Assembly: GCF_046254905.1 (NCBI RefSeq)
Contig: NZ_CP158016.1
Span: 248,001-312,000, forward strand
Direction: 5' to 3'
Source: Pseudaeromonas aegiceratis
GTDB taxonomy: Bacteria > Pseudomonadota > Gammaproteobacteria > Enterobacterales > Aeromonadaceae
Length of the DNA stretch: 64,000 nt
A model generated the notes under the pieces. That model searched no databases. It had not been told where the DNA came from and saw only the letters and a list, made by a program, of their open reading frames with translations. This document shows positions 22,827 through 31,249 of the stretch, in pieces. The position numbers and the translations under genes are program-made. How positions within the stretch are numbered: the stretch's first letter is position 1; each line of letters starts with the position of its first letter.

Positions 22827-23611
22827 ATCAGCAACTGCTGTGTGAGGACTCGCTGCAACTGGCCTGGGCGCAGCGACTGGGCTGGCATGGTCAGCATGAA
22901 CGTTGGCAACTGCGCTTTCCCCGCGAAAGTATGACCCTGTCGCTGGTGCCGGCTCTGATGGCCAACGTCATGCCCACCGGCCAACTGCTGCTGCTCAGGC
23001 TGGATCTGAACAAAGGCACGCTAACCGATCTGCAACCCCTGAGGCTCGATGGCATTGCGCCTGCGCTGGTGGCGCGACACTTTGCCTGGCTGCAGGTCGG
23101 GCAGGAGCCCATCTTGAGGGATCTCTGGTCATTGTCGACGCAAATAACCGAACCGGCCCTGCGAGCCTTCTATCTAACGGTACTGAATGATGATGCCATC
23201 ATGGCGCCCCTGTTCCAGGTTCGGGCCGCTCATCATCCTCAGCATGACCATGTGGGCGGACTGCTGGCGCACAGTCACGAGGTCGCTACCACGGCGGCCC
23301 AACTGTGCCGGCGGCATCGGTCGGATACGGTGAGCGCGCATATCGCCTTTATCGGGGGGCTGCTGCATGATATGGCTCATCTCCCCATGGATATGGCCCC
23401 TGGCGGTCAGCATCGGCTGGCCCGTCCGCTGGCCGAACTGCGGCGGGCGGCGCCCCGGCAGGCACAGATGCTGAGCCGTTGCCTGGCGCCATCCCGCGGC
23501 TGGCGGGGCCATGATAGCGAACCGGCCAATCTGGTGGCCTTGTGCGACCGTCTGTCGGCAGAGGTCAGCAACTGGCCACGGGCCTTTGCCAAGGCATCGC
23601 TTGCCGGCTAA
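22823..23611 (+). CDS. TraI_2/HD-type domain protein
   Basis: A 262-residue protein with an HD-hydrolase-like metal site: HHPQHDHVGGLLAHSHEVA (about 133-151) and FIGGLLHDMAHLP (about 172-184). This pattern is that of the TraI_2 domain at the N-terminus of MobH relaxases and of short TraI-like proteins found just downstream of integrases in integrative conjugative elements. Here it lacks the relaxase C-terminus, so it may be a truncated relaxase or a stand-alone accessory protein. It overlaps the integrase stop by 4 bp and belongs to the same operon. Confidence 0.7.
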   Translation: MNQQLLCEDSLQLAWAQRLGWHGQHERWQLRFPRESMTLSLVPALMANVMPTGQLLLLRLDLNKGTLTDLQPLRLDGIAPALVARHFAWLQVGQEPILRDLWSLSTQITEPALRAFYLTVLNDDAIMAPLFQVRAAHHPQHDHVGGLLAHSHEVATTAAQLCRRHRSDTVSAHIAFIGGLLHDMAHLPMDMAPGGQHRLARPLAELRRAAPRQAQMLSRCLAPSRGWRGHDSEPANLVALCDRLSAEVSNWPRAFAKASLAG

Positions 23612-23662
23612 CCCCATTGTGCCCCCTGACGGGGGCAGGATATTTCCCAGCGAGGTGATGAG

Positions 23663-24178
23663 ATGAAAGTCACGGCCATGATACCGACCGAGCAGGTGAC
23701 CGACGTACTGTGCGATGTGTGTGGTGACAGCACAGCGTCCGAGTGCGGGCCGGAGTTCGGCACCCTGCAGGCCCACTGGGGCTATGGTTCACAGCACGAT
23801 ACCGAGCGCTACGAAGTCCACCTGTGCGAGTCCTGTTTCTTCGCTACCCTGGCGTATCTGCGTCAGGAGCACAGGGTCAACAACATGTTTGCCGAGGATT
23901 ACCAGCCTGCGTCGCCGGAATATTTTGGTCGTCAGGATCTGGGGCTTCGCGAGGCGATGGATGAATTTCTCGCATCGACCTACTGGTGTCGGGTGACCCA
24001 GCTGATTGGCGCTCTGCAGGACGGGCGCCTGCCAGATCGTGCCGCTTATCTGGCGGCGCTGGAGCTGCTGGCGGGACGCGACGACCTGCCTCTCCCACTT
24101 GAGCCGGAGCAGGCCACTCAGCTCGAGCTGCTCAGGGGCGCTACGGCGGCCTGGGCCGCCAACCACCCGGTCAACTAA
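23663..24178 (+). CDS. Zinc-ribbon-like hypothetical protein
   Basis: A 171-residue protein with two Cys pairs, CDVCG (17-21) and CESC near 55, enclosing GTLQAHWGYGSQHDTERYEVHL. This is a likely zinc ribbon of a small uncharacterised family often found near toxin-antitoxin genes. The C-terminal 70 residues are helical and leucine-rich. GAGGTGATGAG is an excellent ribosome site right before ATG 23663. It is followed after 14 bp by the HigA-like gene, so they are probably co-transcribed. Function unknown. Confidence 0.7.
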   Translation: MKVTAMIPTEQVTDVLCDVCGDSTASECGPEFGTLQAHWGYGSQHDTERYEVHLCESCFFATLAYLRQEHRVNNMFAEDYQPASPEYFGRQDLGLREAMDEFLASTYWCRVTQLIGALQDGRLPDRAAYLAALELLAGRDDLPLPLEPEQATQLELLRGATAAWAANHPVN

Positions 24179-24192
24179 AGGAGAACGTCCCT

Positions 24193-24606
24193 ATGTATGA
24201 GGCCTGTCAGCAAATCAACGCGGCCTTGCAGCAGGTGCCTTTTCTGGCGCGTATCACCAATGACGCCGAGCATCGGCAGGCCCTGGCGCTGCTGGAGACC
24301 CTGTTGAAGGACTACGATGGCAATGCGCGGCTTATCGAGATACTGTCGATGACCATCGAACGTTGGGAGTCTGAGGCCCCGGCGTTTCGCGAGTTCAATC
24401 AGCAACTGGCCGGGCTGGATCCGGGCATGGCCCTGATCCGCACCCTGATGAACCAGCACCGGCTGGGTGAACAGGATCTGCCGGAATTGGGCTCTGCCGC
24501 CCAGGTGCGCAAGTTTCTGCGCGGCAACGACAGCCGCCAACTGACCCAGGCCCAGATAGCCGCGTTAAGTCGACGCTTTCATCTGTCGCCAGCGCTGTTT
24601 TTCTAG
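24193..24606 (+). CDS. HigA-like antitoxin, no toxin partner
   Basis: A 137-residue protein similar in architecture to COG5499-type HigA antitoxins. A helical N-terminal half is followed by GMALIRTLMNQHRLGEQDLPELGSAAQVRKFLRG and an HTH ending LTQAQIAALSRRFHLSPALFF. AAAGGAG precedes the start. A HigB-like toxin gene would be expected directly upstream but the neighbour is the zinc-ribbon gene instead. A second protein of the same type is at 37360-37755. Confidence 0.75.
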   Translation: MYEACQQINAALQQVPFLARITNDAEHRQALALLETLLKDYDGNARLIEILSMTIERWESEAPAFREFNQQLAGLDPGMALIRTLMNQHRLGEQDLPELGSAAQVRKFLRGNDSRQLTQAQIAALSRRFHLSPALFF

Positions 24607-24651
24607 ACGCTGGCCGGTAAGACAAAAGCCAGTCGCCCCGCCACCAAACTC

Positions 24652-24763
24652 GGTGTTTACCATGTAAACATCCCTCAATCAGTCACACCTGCCCAGGTGT
24701 TTACGGTGTAAACACCTCCCTAGGCCGGCCACATCTGTTCAGGTGTTTACGACGTAAACACCT
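24652..24763. promoter_or_regulatory. Three 23-bp palindromes (GTGTTTAC-N3-GTAAACAC)
   Basis: AGGTGTTTAC, three bases, GTAAACACCT occurs perfectly at 24695-24717 and 24741-24763, with a near-perfect copy at 24652-24672. The centre bases differ (CAT, GGT, GAC) while the arms are conserved, which indicates a protein-binding palindrome and not simple duplication. Spacing is about 44-46 bp. They sit in a convergent gap (24607-24865) that holds no gene, an odd place for an ordinary operator, and no T-run follows, so they are not terminators. Confidence 0.8.
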
Positions 24764-24865
24764 GGCCCTAAGGTGAACACCAGACAGTGAAGCACCGTGA
24801 ATAAACCGCGCGGCAATGGCTGTTTCCCTAATGGCCAGGGCACGACCGGATGAATAACGGCCGGC

Positions 24866-25201
24866 TCACCACGCACATTTCTTCGTATTGGTGCTGTCGC
24901 AGGCATCGCCGGAGGCCCGTTGTCGCCGTTTGCCGGCCAGTTTGGCCAGCTGAATGGGGGAGATGGGCACCGGGGGCAGAAAGAGCTCCAGTTTGTCGGC
25001 AAGACGCATCGCCCGCAGCAGCGCCACCAGCGTGAGCAGGTCGGTCTCGCCCGCTTCTGCGTGCATCACCTTTTTCCGATTGACACCCGCCAGGCGCGCC
25101 AGGGATGCCTGCGTTACGTTCAGATTCAGGCGGGCTTGTCTCAATCTGGCTCCCAACTCCTGGGCGATGATGGCGGGTGAATCGTCGTTGCTGATCTTCA
25201 C
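24866..25201 (-). CDS. HipB-like XRE regulator, orphan
   Basis: A 111-residue protein with a Cro/C1 HTH (LGARLRQARLNLNVTQASLARLAGVNRKKVMHAEAG is the pattern) and a C-terminal LFLPPVPISPIQLAKLAGKRRQRASG segment typical of HipB-type antitoxins, which normally precede a hipA kinase. No hipA follows here. The start is GTG at 25201 after AGGAAC. Two GGGACAYTAT elements upstream (25217-25227 and 25257-25267) could be its operator. Confidence 0.75.
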   Translation of the reverse strand: MKISNDDSPAIIAQELGARLRQARLNLNVTQASLARLAGVNRKKVMHAEAGETDLLTLVALLRAMRLADKLELFLPPVPISPIQLAKLAGKRRQRASGDACDSTNTKKCAW

Positions 25202-25325
25202 GCTAAGTTCCTATTTGGGGACATTATGGCGAAAATATCGAGTTAGGTGCCAATATCGGGACACTATCAGAATTAACCCTGCATCCCAAATCAGGTGGAG
25301 CTGCGCCGTGCCTGATGGGGTGCGG

Positions 25326-25601
25326 TTATTCGTCTGTCTCGGCGCCCTGGTCGCCGGGCGCTGAGGCTGAGGTGTTAGCTCTGCTGCGCTCCACATTCTG
25401 ATGTGCTTTTGCAAGCAAGGTTGGATCGCCCTCTTCCCGGGCTGCTTCCAGATAGGCTTGCCGATGCTCTTCATCCTGCAAATAGTTCGCCGGGTCAAAA
25501 GTACGGAAAGTTGCTTTCATGAGCATCTCATCGGCCATCTTTCGGACCCGCTGATGCGATTCAGGCGAGAGCTGGTCCATCAGTTCCTTGAGTGTTCCCA
25601 T
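25326..25601 (-). CDS. Chimeric/truncated antitoxin-like protein
   Basis: The 91-residue product joins two different antitoxin N-termini. Residues 1-30 (MGTLKELMDQLSPESHQRVR) resemble the start of HigA-type antitoxins. Residues 33-75 (TFDPANYLQDEEHRQAYLEA, REEGDPTLLAKA) resemble the TIGR02684 addiction-module antidote family, but its HTH is missing and a low-complexity tail (ASAPGDQGAETDE) follows. This looks like a recombination product of two decayed antitoxins. Whether it is expressed is unknown; it probably no longer binds DNA. Confidence 0.55.
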   Translation of the reverse strand: MGTLKELMDQLSPESHQRVRKMADEMLMKATFRTFDPANYLQDEEHRQAYLEAAREEGDPTLLAKAHQNVERSRANTSASAPGDQGAETDE

Positions 25602-25660
25602 CTTGGTGTCTCCCGGGCTCAGTTTGATTGGTCTTGGGTGTTGTCCCCCGTGGGGCAGAG

Positions 25661-25830
25661 CTAATGGCGGTGGTTGTGCGACGCGGCGGCCTGGCGGCGG
25701 GCCAGCTTATCCGCGATGCGGTGTTGTGAGTCTGCGAGCAACTGTTCTGCCTCGGCGGGGCAAACCCCAGAGCCAGAAACACATTGCCGTCTGCGGCGGT
25801 GATAGGGGGATATTGGGGTTCGTGGCTCAT
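25661..25830 (-). pseudogene. Antitoxin N-terminal remnant, frameshifted
   Basis: Reading from ATG 25830 gives MSHEPQYPPITAADGNVFLA then LGFAP, the usual start of a family of XRE antitoxins (ITPADGNIF-LGF). After a one-base deletion near 25757 the other frame continues AEAEQLLADSQHRIADKLAR and stops at 25661. The HTH part is absent. It is a broken remnant. Confidence 0.6.
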
Positions 25831-25867
25831 GCCTGGCTCCATAGCCGGATGGGGCGATGAAAGGGGG

Positions 25868-26023
25868 CTATTGGCGAACTCGCTTATTCTTCCGATGCCA
25901 ACGTCCAGGCACCTTCTTCTGGGTGACATGTTGTTGCGGGTCATAGTAGCGATACACGGCGACAACGTAGAGGACGGCAGCGCCGCCGAGGAGCAACGCC
26001 GTGATGGTCAGGGGCCAGTTCAT
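25868..26023 (-). CDS. Small single-pass membrane protein, paralogue A
   Basis: A 51-residue protein, MNWPLTITALLLGGAAVLYV followed by VAVYRYYDPQQ and a basic tail (KKVPGRWHRKNKRVRQ). There is one transmembrane helix (about 5-24). GGAGGTGA stands at ideal distance before ATG 26023. A second gene with the same first ten residues and the same YDP motif after the helix is at 34411-34563, so this is a true small-protein family within the island. Topology suggests a cytoplasmic basic tail by the positive-inside rule. Function unknown; type I toxin-like or accessory membrane peptides are possibilities. Confidence 0.7.
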   Translation of the reverse strand: MNWPLTITALLLGGAAVLYVVAVYRYYDPQQHVTQKKVPGRWHRKNKRVRQ

Positions 26024-26052
26024 TTTGTCACCTCCGCACCGGTTGGTTGAGT

Positions 26053-26095
26053 GGCTAGCGTAGCCATATCCTCACTGGATAACTCTACGCTAGCC
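26053..26095. repeat. 11-bp inverted repeat downstream of the protease
   Basis: GGCTAGCGTAG (26053-26063) and CTACGCTAGCC (26085-26095) form a perfect 11-bp stem with a 21-base loop. It lies between the stop of the protease gene and the small membrane protein start. It could be a terminator without T-run, an operator or an RNA-stabilising hairpin. Confidence 0.6.
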
Positions 26096-26125
26096 TGGCG
26101 CCAGGATCTGGCCCCATCCCTCAGT

Positions 26126-27469
26126 TTAACGACGTGACTTGCGACGCAGGGCCAGACCAGCCAGGGCCATCAGTACCATCCAGCTGGCAGAGCCACCGCC
26201 ACCTGAACTGCTGGAGCTGCTGCTGTCATCGCTGCTGCTGTCGTCAGAACTATCATCACTGCTGTCATCACTGCTAGTGCTGCTGATGGTGTAGCTGAGC
26301 GGGATGCTCAGGTCATCATTCAGCTGCAGGGTAGCAGAAGCATCGCTGCTGACAGTGGCACCGGCGGCGTTGAAGGTCACCGTGATTTCGCAGCTCTCGC
26401 CCGTGGCGAAAGTGCCCTCACAGTTGCTCAGGTCGTCGGAGGTGAACAGACCAGTGGAATCCACGATCTGCGGGTTGAAGGTTACATCGTCCACCTTGAG
26501 ACTTTGAACCGGAATGGTCCAGGTCACAGTGTGGGCGCCGGCCGCGTCAACGGTCAGGTCCTTCTTGCTGACGGTGTTCACCGCATCGATCTGCTCAGCC
26601 AGCCAGTCAATGTAGAACCGGGCGGCTGTAATACGCAAATCTGAGTCACTATCCCCGCAGTCGCCGGTATGACCACGAACATAGCCCAGCACCTGTCCGT
26701 CAATGGTCACTGCAGAGCCAGAATCACCATCGCAAAACATAGAACCGTCTTTGGTCGTTGCACGTTCCCAGTCCGCAGTAGTGGTTTGTGTCCACCAAGA
26801 ATCCCACGGGAATGCGGTGTAGGTCATGTAACCGTAGTTCGCTGTGGCCGGAGCGCTACCACCTTCTTCGGTAATCCCCCAACCAGCCCAACGAACATCC
26901 ACTTCATCGTCAATGCTCTTAGTGGAGGTTATCAGCGTGGCGGCTGTCTGTTGTTGCGCGGACTCACTGAGTGTGAATACGGCAATGTCCCCAAAAACGC
27001 TGAACGAACCCAGCACATCATCATCGGTCAACCCGTATTCCGCGGCCCACTCACTCTTTACCTCAGTGTCATAATCACTGGTAGAAGAGCTGTTCTGATA
27101 ACGATAAACGTAGTCATGAAACAGGGTGGCTGCAGATACGCCGAGCTTGGTGCCGCTGGTGTAGGTGGCACTGCCGAAATAGATTTTCAGATCGGCATCA
27201 CTCACTTGCTCGTCGGTCAGGACGCCATCACTGGAAATAGCCATCCACTCATCACTGAGCTTGGAACCCCAAGCATCCGCAACGCAGTGAGCGGCGGTGA
27301 CGACATATTTCCCGGCGATCAGTTGGCCACCACAGGATTCACTCCCGCTAAACACCCGAACCAGATAATCATCAAAGGTGCTGTCAGTCAGCTGAGTACC
27401 ATTGGAACCGGCGAAAGCCGGCATGGTCATCGCCAAGGACATCCCCAAGGCGATCAGGTTTTTTTTCAT
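26126..27469 (-). CDS. Secreted trypsin-like serine protease with GlyGly-CTERM
   Basis: A 447-residue exported protease. The signal peptide is MKKNLIALGMSLAMTMPAFA (cleavage after 20). The chymotrypsin-fold triad is His61 in VTAAHC, Asp161 in FGDIAVF and Ser250 in CDGDSGSAV. A beta-rich domain with LSNCEGTFATGESCEITVTF (about 340-360) follows, then an Asp/Ser-rich linker and a C-terminal GlyGly-CTERM sorting signal: SSGGGGSASWMVLMALAGLA then RRKSRR. Such signals are cleaved by rhombosortase after type II secretion and leave the enzyme surface-bound. The gene is in the accessory island with no related neighbours. AAGGAGCT precedes the start. Confidence 0.88.
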   Translation of the reverse strand: MKKNLIALGMSLAMTMPAFAGSNGTQLTDSTFDDYLVRVFSGSESCGGQLIAGKYVVTAAHCVADAWGSKLSDEWMAISSDGVLTDEQVSDADLKIYFGSATYTSGTKLGVSAATLFHDYVYRYQNSSSTSDYDTEVKSEWAAEYGLTDDDVLGSFSVFGDIAVFTLSESAQQQTAATLITSTKSIDDEVDVRWAGWGITEEGGSAPATANYGYMTYTAFPWDSWWTQTTTADWERATTKDGSMFCDGDSGSAVTIDGQVLGYVRGHTGDCGDSDSDLRITAARFYIDWLAEQIDAVNTVSKKDLTVDAAGAHTVTWTIPVQSLKVDDVTFNPQIVDSTGLFTSDDLSNCEGTFATGESCEITVTFNAAGATVSSDASATLQLNDDLSIPLSYTISSTSSDDSSDDSSDDSSSDDSSSSSSSGGGGSASWMVLMALAGLALRRKSRR

Positions 27470-27705
27470 TTATAGCTCCTTGCTGAGGCGTGGATCCGCA
27501 GATCCTTACGGCGCCGCTGTGCGTATATCGAGACAGGTATGGCAAAGGGTGCAATTTAACTGTGCCAATTGATGCCAGGCAATAGCCCGACTTTGATTGA
27601 AAGCACGGTTTCGGTAAATGAGAGACTGGAATACTCTCATTGGGTGATTAATCTGGAATTTACAATTTTGGTGATGTTTCAACAAGAGTAAAACTAGCCG
27701 AAATT

Positions 27706-27736
27706 CTCGTTTGGTGATGAGTTGTGACTAAACGAG
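27706..27736. promoter_or_regulatory. Inverted repeat before the XRE gene (likely operator)
   Basis: CTCGTTT (27706-27712) and AAACGAG (27730-27736) flank 17 bases and end 10 bp before the start codon of the XRE gene. TTTGGTGATG also occurs twice (27667 and 27710). Position suggests autoregulation. Confidence 0.55.
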
Positions 27737-27746
27737 CGGGGACCCG

Positions 27747-28118
27747 ATGTCCAAACAATCGACCACGGCACTGGACTCGCTGGTGGGCAAGCGGATCCAG
27801 AAACGGCGTAAGGAGCTGGGGCTCTCCGCCGCTGTGATGTCTGAGCAGTTGGGGATTTCTCAGCAGCAACTGTCTCGTTACGAACGCGGGGCCAATCGAA
27901 TCGGCCTGCACCATTTACTCAATATTGCGTCCTTCCTTGGTGCTCCCATGAGCTGGTTTCTGATGGATTATGAGCCGGAGTTGGCTTCCTGCACTGGCGC
28001 TCGGCAAGACAGTATCCGGCTGGCCGATGATGGCCTGAAACTGCGGCTGGATCAGCGGTGGGAACGCATGAGTGCCGAGCAGCGACGGGCCCTGCTTAAT
28101 TTCCTCGATTCCTTCTGA
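27747..28118 (+). CDS. XRE-family regulator
   Basis: A 123-residue protein with an N-terminal Cro/C1 HTH (VGKRIQKRRKELGLSAAVMS, EQLGISQQQLSRYERGANRI) and a C-terminal helical part ending RWERMSAEQRRALLNFLDSF. It resembles plasmid and phage-type repressors. It converges on the large recombinase operon, 29 bp from its end, and might control it, although its own operator candidate is at 27706-27736. Start ATG 27747 follows GCGGGGAC, a fair ribosome site. Confidence 0.8.
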   Translation: MSKQSTTALDSLVGKRIQKRRKELGLSAAVMSEQLGISQQQLSRYERGANRIGLHHLLNIASFLGAPMSWFLMDYEPELASCTGARQDSIRLADDGLKLRLDQRWERMSAEQRRALLNFLDSF

Positions 28119-28147
28119 TGTGCGCGCACGGCGTGCCACCGCTCCTT

Positions 28148-31100
28148 TTATGCTGATGCGTCGCCTGCGCTGTCTTGCCCGGCACTTGCCCATGTTTGTA
28201 CCTGTTCGGCACTAAAAAAGATGATGGCCAGCCGGTGGAACAGGATCCGCAAGGCGTGGGACGAGTAGCGCTGCAGACCGCTGGCGACCCGGGCCTCTTC
28301 TTCGGCGTGGCGCAGCAACAGCCAACCCAGACCGTCTGGATACGGGCCGGCTTTCTTCAGCACCATGCGCTCAATCCACAGCCGTTGCTGGCAATCCCAT
28401 GCCTGAATTCGCTTGCCTTTGGGATATTGCAGATACAACTGCCAGCGCGCCCAGGGGCACAGCTGCGTCACGACGGCCATAAAGCGTTGCAGTGTTGCTG
28501 GATTATCAAACCGGATCCCGGCCCGTGAACTGTTGCTGTTGAGCAGACAGTACCGGATAGCCCAGCGCAACTCGGCGAGTTGTTGCCTGTCACGACGCAT
28601 CAGCTGGCAAGCCTGCAGGCCCCTGGCGACATCCAGTCTCTCTGCAATGCCCACCGGCTGCGCGGGGAGCAGTTGATGCCGCCGGGACTTGGGAAACAGC
28701 CGAGGTAAGCCCTTGCGGGTGGTCAGCCCGCGCAGCGCCTGTGCCGTGGCCAGCCAGCGGTCGATCAACTCTTGTGATAGCTGATAGAAAAAGGCGGTTT
28801 CGCGGTAATCGTAGCCCGCCTGAATGCGGCCTAACACCGCCAGCGCCGGCAGATAATGCGATTGCCGCACTATGCCTGGGCCATTTGTTTCTTGCTGTTG
28901 GGGCGCCCTCGGCTGTGCCGGTAGCGGAGCCAAATAGGGGCTGAGCCGTTTACGCCAATAGGCTTCCAGCCGTGGTGGGGTGATGTCCCCATCCTGCTTC
29001 AGGCGACGAATGCGATGGGGGCGCAGTCCAAGCAGATTAGCGGCCATCGCCTCCGAGCAGGGGATCTGAGCCTGGGCCAGATGGCATTGGAGCAGCAGAT
29101 CGGTGAAATGCAGATACGTGCTGAGGCTCATGCCGGGGCTGCTATGGCCGGCAAAGGCCGCCAGGGCGGCATAGCGGTCCCGGAGGCGATCCTTGCCGGC
29201 AATCAGTTGCAGTAGCTGATGGCGTTGCGCGGCCGTATAGGGCAGCAGTGGCTGAACCAGCGCCGGTAGCGGCACAAGATCCTGGTGCAGCAACAGTTGC
29301 AGTCGCGACAGCGCGCTATGGCGCAGATGATACAGGCGGTAATCCAGCCCCCCGCTGAGTTGACCCAGCAGGGTTTTAGCCATCAGCGCCAGTTGCGTCG
29401 TGTCCAGTTGACCGAAGGGGTTGTCGGGGGCATGAAACAGCAGTTCGGACGCACTCTGGGCCAGCAGACGACGCTCACCCAGATGGCGGCTGACGATCGG
29501 GTGCTCTGTGTCCAGCAACAGCGGGAACAACGGCACTTTGCGCAGGGCCGCCTCGGTCTTGTTGTGACCATGCCGGCTCTCGCGCACAAATAGCCAGCCA
29601 ATGGCAGATGGCTCGACGTCTTTGAGTCGGAGTTTGGCCAGCTCCGCCGGCCGCAGCCCGGTGCGGTAAGCCAGGATCAGAAAACACTGGGTGGCCTGTG
29701 CCTGCTGCCAGTCGAGATCGCTCAAGTGGGTAATCTCATCGAGCAGAGCGGCAAACAACGGCTCATCGACGATGGCGGCACTGACATGCAAACGGGTCTT
29801 GCTGCCCTCGGCCAATGGCGCGGGCAGCGGCGCCAGGTCGAATTGCTGTACTGCAAACCGATGCAGATCTTCGAGCCGCTCGGCGAGGTAATGCTGGGCC
29901 TTCTGGCTGCGTGGCCGATTTAGAATGGACTGATACAGCTCATGCAGTTCCTCACCGGCCAGCTCAGCCAGCGGGACCTCTAGGGTCGCGCCCAGCCACT
30001 CTCCTCCTGCTGCTTGCAGATAGCGCTGAGCGGTGGATGCTGCGTTGTCCCGTTCTGCCAGATGCGCATGCAACCAGGCCACCAGGATCTGCTCGGCGAG
30101 CGTCAGTGCGGATCCCTGTAAGCCGGCGAGTTCTTCGATCAATTCGCGCTTCGGTTTCGGCCTGTTCGGATCGACTTTGAACAGCTCACGCAACGACTCC
30201 AATAGATACGGTTGGCTGGAGTGGCCGGCATGGACTGACGACTGTGCTGTCTTGGATAACAGCGTCAGGGGCTGAAACTCGGCAAAGGCACTGGGCTGGC
30301 AGGGCCAGCGAGCAGGGCGGAGCAGTCGTTGCCAGTAGCAGTGGGGCAGGGCGGCGCTGGGCACTCGGCCAATGGCATACTCGAGCAGTACCTGGGGCAG
30401 GGCCACGTCGGGCTGGCGCTCCATCCATGCCATGGCGCCACGACTGAAGGCGGAAGCACTAAGCTGGCAGCCCAACTCGTCATTGATCAATGCAAGGCAG
30501 GAGACGACATCGCTCGGGGCCTGCCAGCCGGCCGGCCGTTGACGCAAAAACAGTTGCAGCAGGGCCAGCACAAGAGGCGGCGGAGCGTAGTGGATCTGGC
30601 TGACCGGCAGCTTGTCGTCTTCTTCATCTATATAGATGTTGCTCGCCAGGGTCGTGCTGTCATCCACTTGCAGAGGGAGCCACAGATACTGACCGTCTCC
30701 CAGCAATGGGCGAGGTCGCATCAATGCCTGGCCCAGGGCGGGCCACAGCTCGGGACGGGCCAGCCCGCCGAACAGCACGGCGCCGGTCAGCAGGCGGGCA
30801 AAGTGCTGTGCCGGGCTGTTGGCAGGGGAAAGATTACTGAGCCAGTGCTCTGCAATCACGGCAAATTCGGCGGCCTGGTGTTGCCAACTCAGCGAGCGCA
30901 ATGGGCGTTGGCGGCGCAGGGTCAGGTACGGCGTCGGGGTGGCGATGCTCCAATAGCCGGAGCGATTGCCGCGTTCGATCTGCCGGCACAAAAAACCGTA
31001 GGCTCGTCGGTAGGCGGTTTCGCTCCTGAGCTCGTGCCGCAGTTTTTGATCGATTTTCGGCCATTGGGCATCGAATCGCTGGGTATCGGCAGGATCCTTC

Positions 31101-31249
31101 ATCATCTCTGGCAAAAGGTTGCCGAAGATCTCCAGCGCTCTGCGCAGCACGGCTTCATCCTGTTTCTGCCGCTCGGCCTTTCGATGTTGCCGGCCCAGTT
31201 GTTGCGTGGCTTCCCGACGATGGGGGGATAGGATTAACGGGTTTGCCAT
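28148..31249 (-). CDS. Very large tyrosine recombinase (third gene of operon)
   Basis: A 1,033-residue protein, two to three times the size of ordinary integrases. The catalytic domain is in the middle (about 490-720): Arg533 in YRTGLRPAEL, the beta-hairpin region ESRHGHNKTEAALRKVPLFP (Lys564 or Lys571 as candidate lysine), Arg643 in YHLRHSALSRL, His702 in AGHSSPGMSL and Tyr712 in STYLHF as nucleophile. The first His of the HxxR box is a Tyr (640). About 480 residues precede and 320 follow the catalytic domain, with no domain I can name; the last part is basic and may bind DNA. The ATG overlaps the preceding gene by 16 bp. It probably cuts and joins DNA with its partner to move the island; this is inferred. 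Confidence 0.8.
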   Translation of the reverse strand: MANPLILSPHRREATQQLGRQHRKAERQKQDEAVLRRALEIFGNLLPEMMKDPADTQRFDAQWPKIDQKLRHELRSETAYRRAYGFLCRQIERGNRSGYWSIATPTPYLTLRRQRPLRSLSWQHQAAEFAVIAEHWLSNLSPANSPAQHFARLLTGAVLFGGLARPELWPALGQALMRPRPLLGDGQYLWLPLQVDDSTTLASNIYIDEEDDKLPVSQIHYAPPPLVLALLQLFLRQRPAGWQAPSDVVSCLALINDELGCQLSASAFSRGAMAWMERQPDVALPQVLLEYAIGRVPSAALPHCYWQRLLRPARWPCQPSAFAEFQPLTLLSKTAQSSVHAGHSSQPYLLESLRELFKVDPNRPKPKRELIEELAGLQGSALTLAEQILVAWLHAHLAERDNAASTAQRYLQAAGGEWLGATLEVPLAELAGEELHELYQSILNRPRSQKAQHYLAERLEDLHRFAVQQFDLAPLPAPLAEGSKTRLHVSAAIVDEPLFAALLDEITHLSDLDWQQAQATQCFLILAYRTGLRPAELAKLRLKDVEPSAIGWLFVRESRHGHNKTEAALRKVPLFPLLLDTEHPIVSRHLGERRLLAQSASELLFHAPDNPFGQLDTTQLALMAKTLLGQLSGGLDYRLYHLRHSALSRLQLLLHQDLVPLPALVQPLLPYTAAQRHQLLQLIAGKDRLRDRYAALAAFAGHSSPGMSLSTYLHFTDLLLQCHLAQAQIPCSEAMAANLLGLRPHRIRRLKQDGDITPPRLEAYWRKRLSPYLAPLPAQPRAPQQQETNGPGIVRQSHYLPALAVLGRIQAGYDYRETAFFYQLSQELIDRWLATAQALRGLTTRKGLPRLFPKSRRHQLLPAQPVGIAERLDVARGLQACQLMRRDRQQLAELRWAIRYCLLNSNSSRAGIRFDNPATLQRFMAVVTQLCPWARWQLYLQYPKGKRIQAWDCQQRLWIERMVLKKAGPYPDGLGWLLLRHAEEEARVASGLQRYSSHALRILFHRLAIIFFSAEQVQTWASAGQDSAGDASA

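Noticed and set aside
26669..27475. A 268-codon frame antisense to the serine protease
   Set aside because: Shadow frame; the protease has a signal peptide, triad and sorting signal on the other strand.
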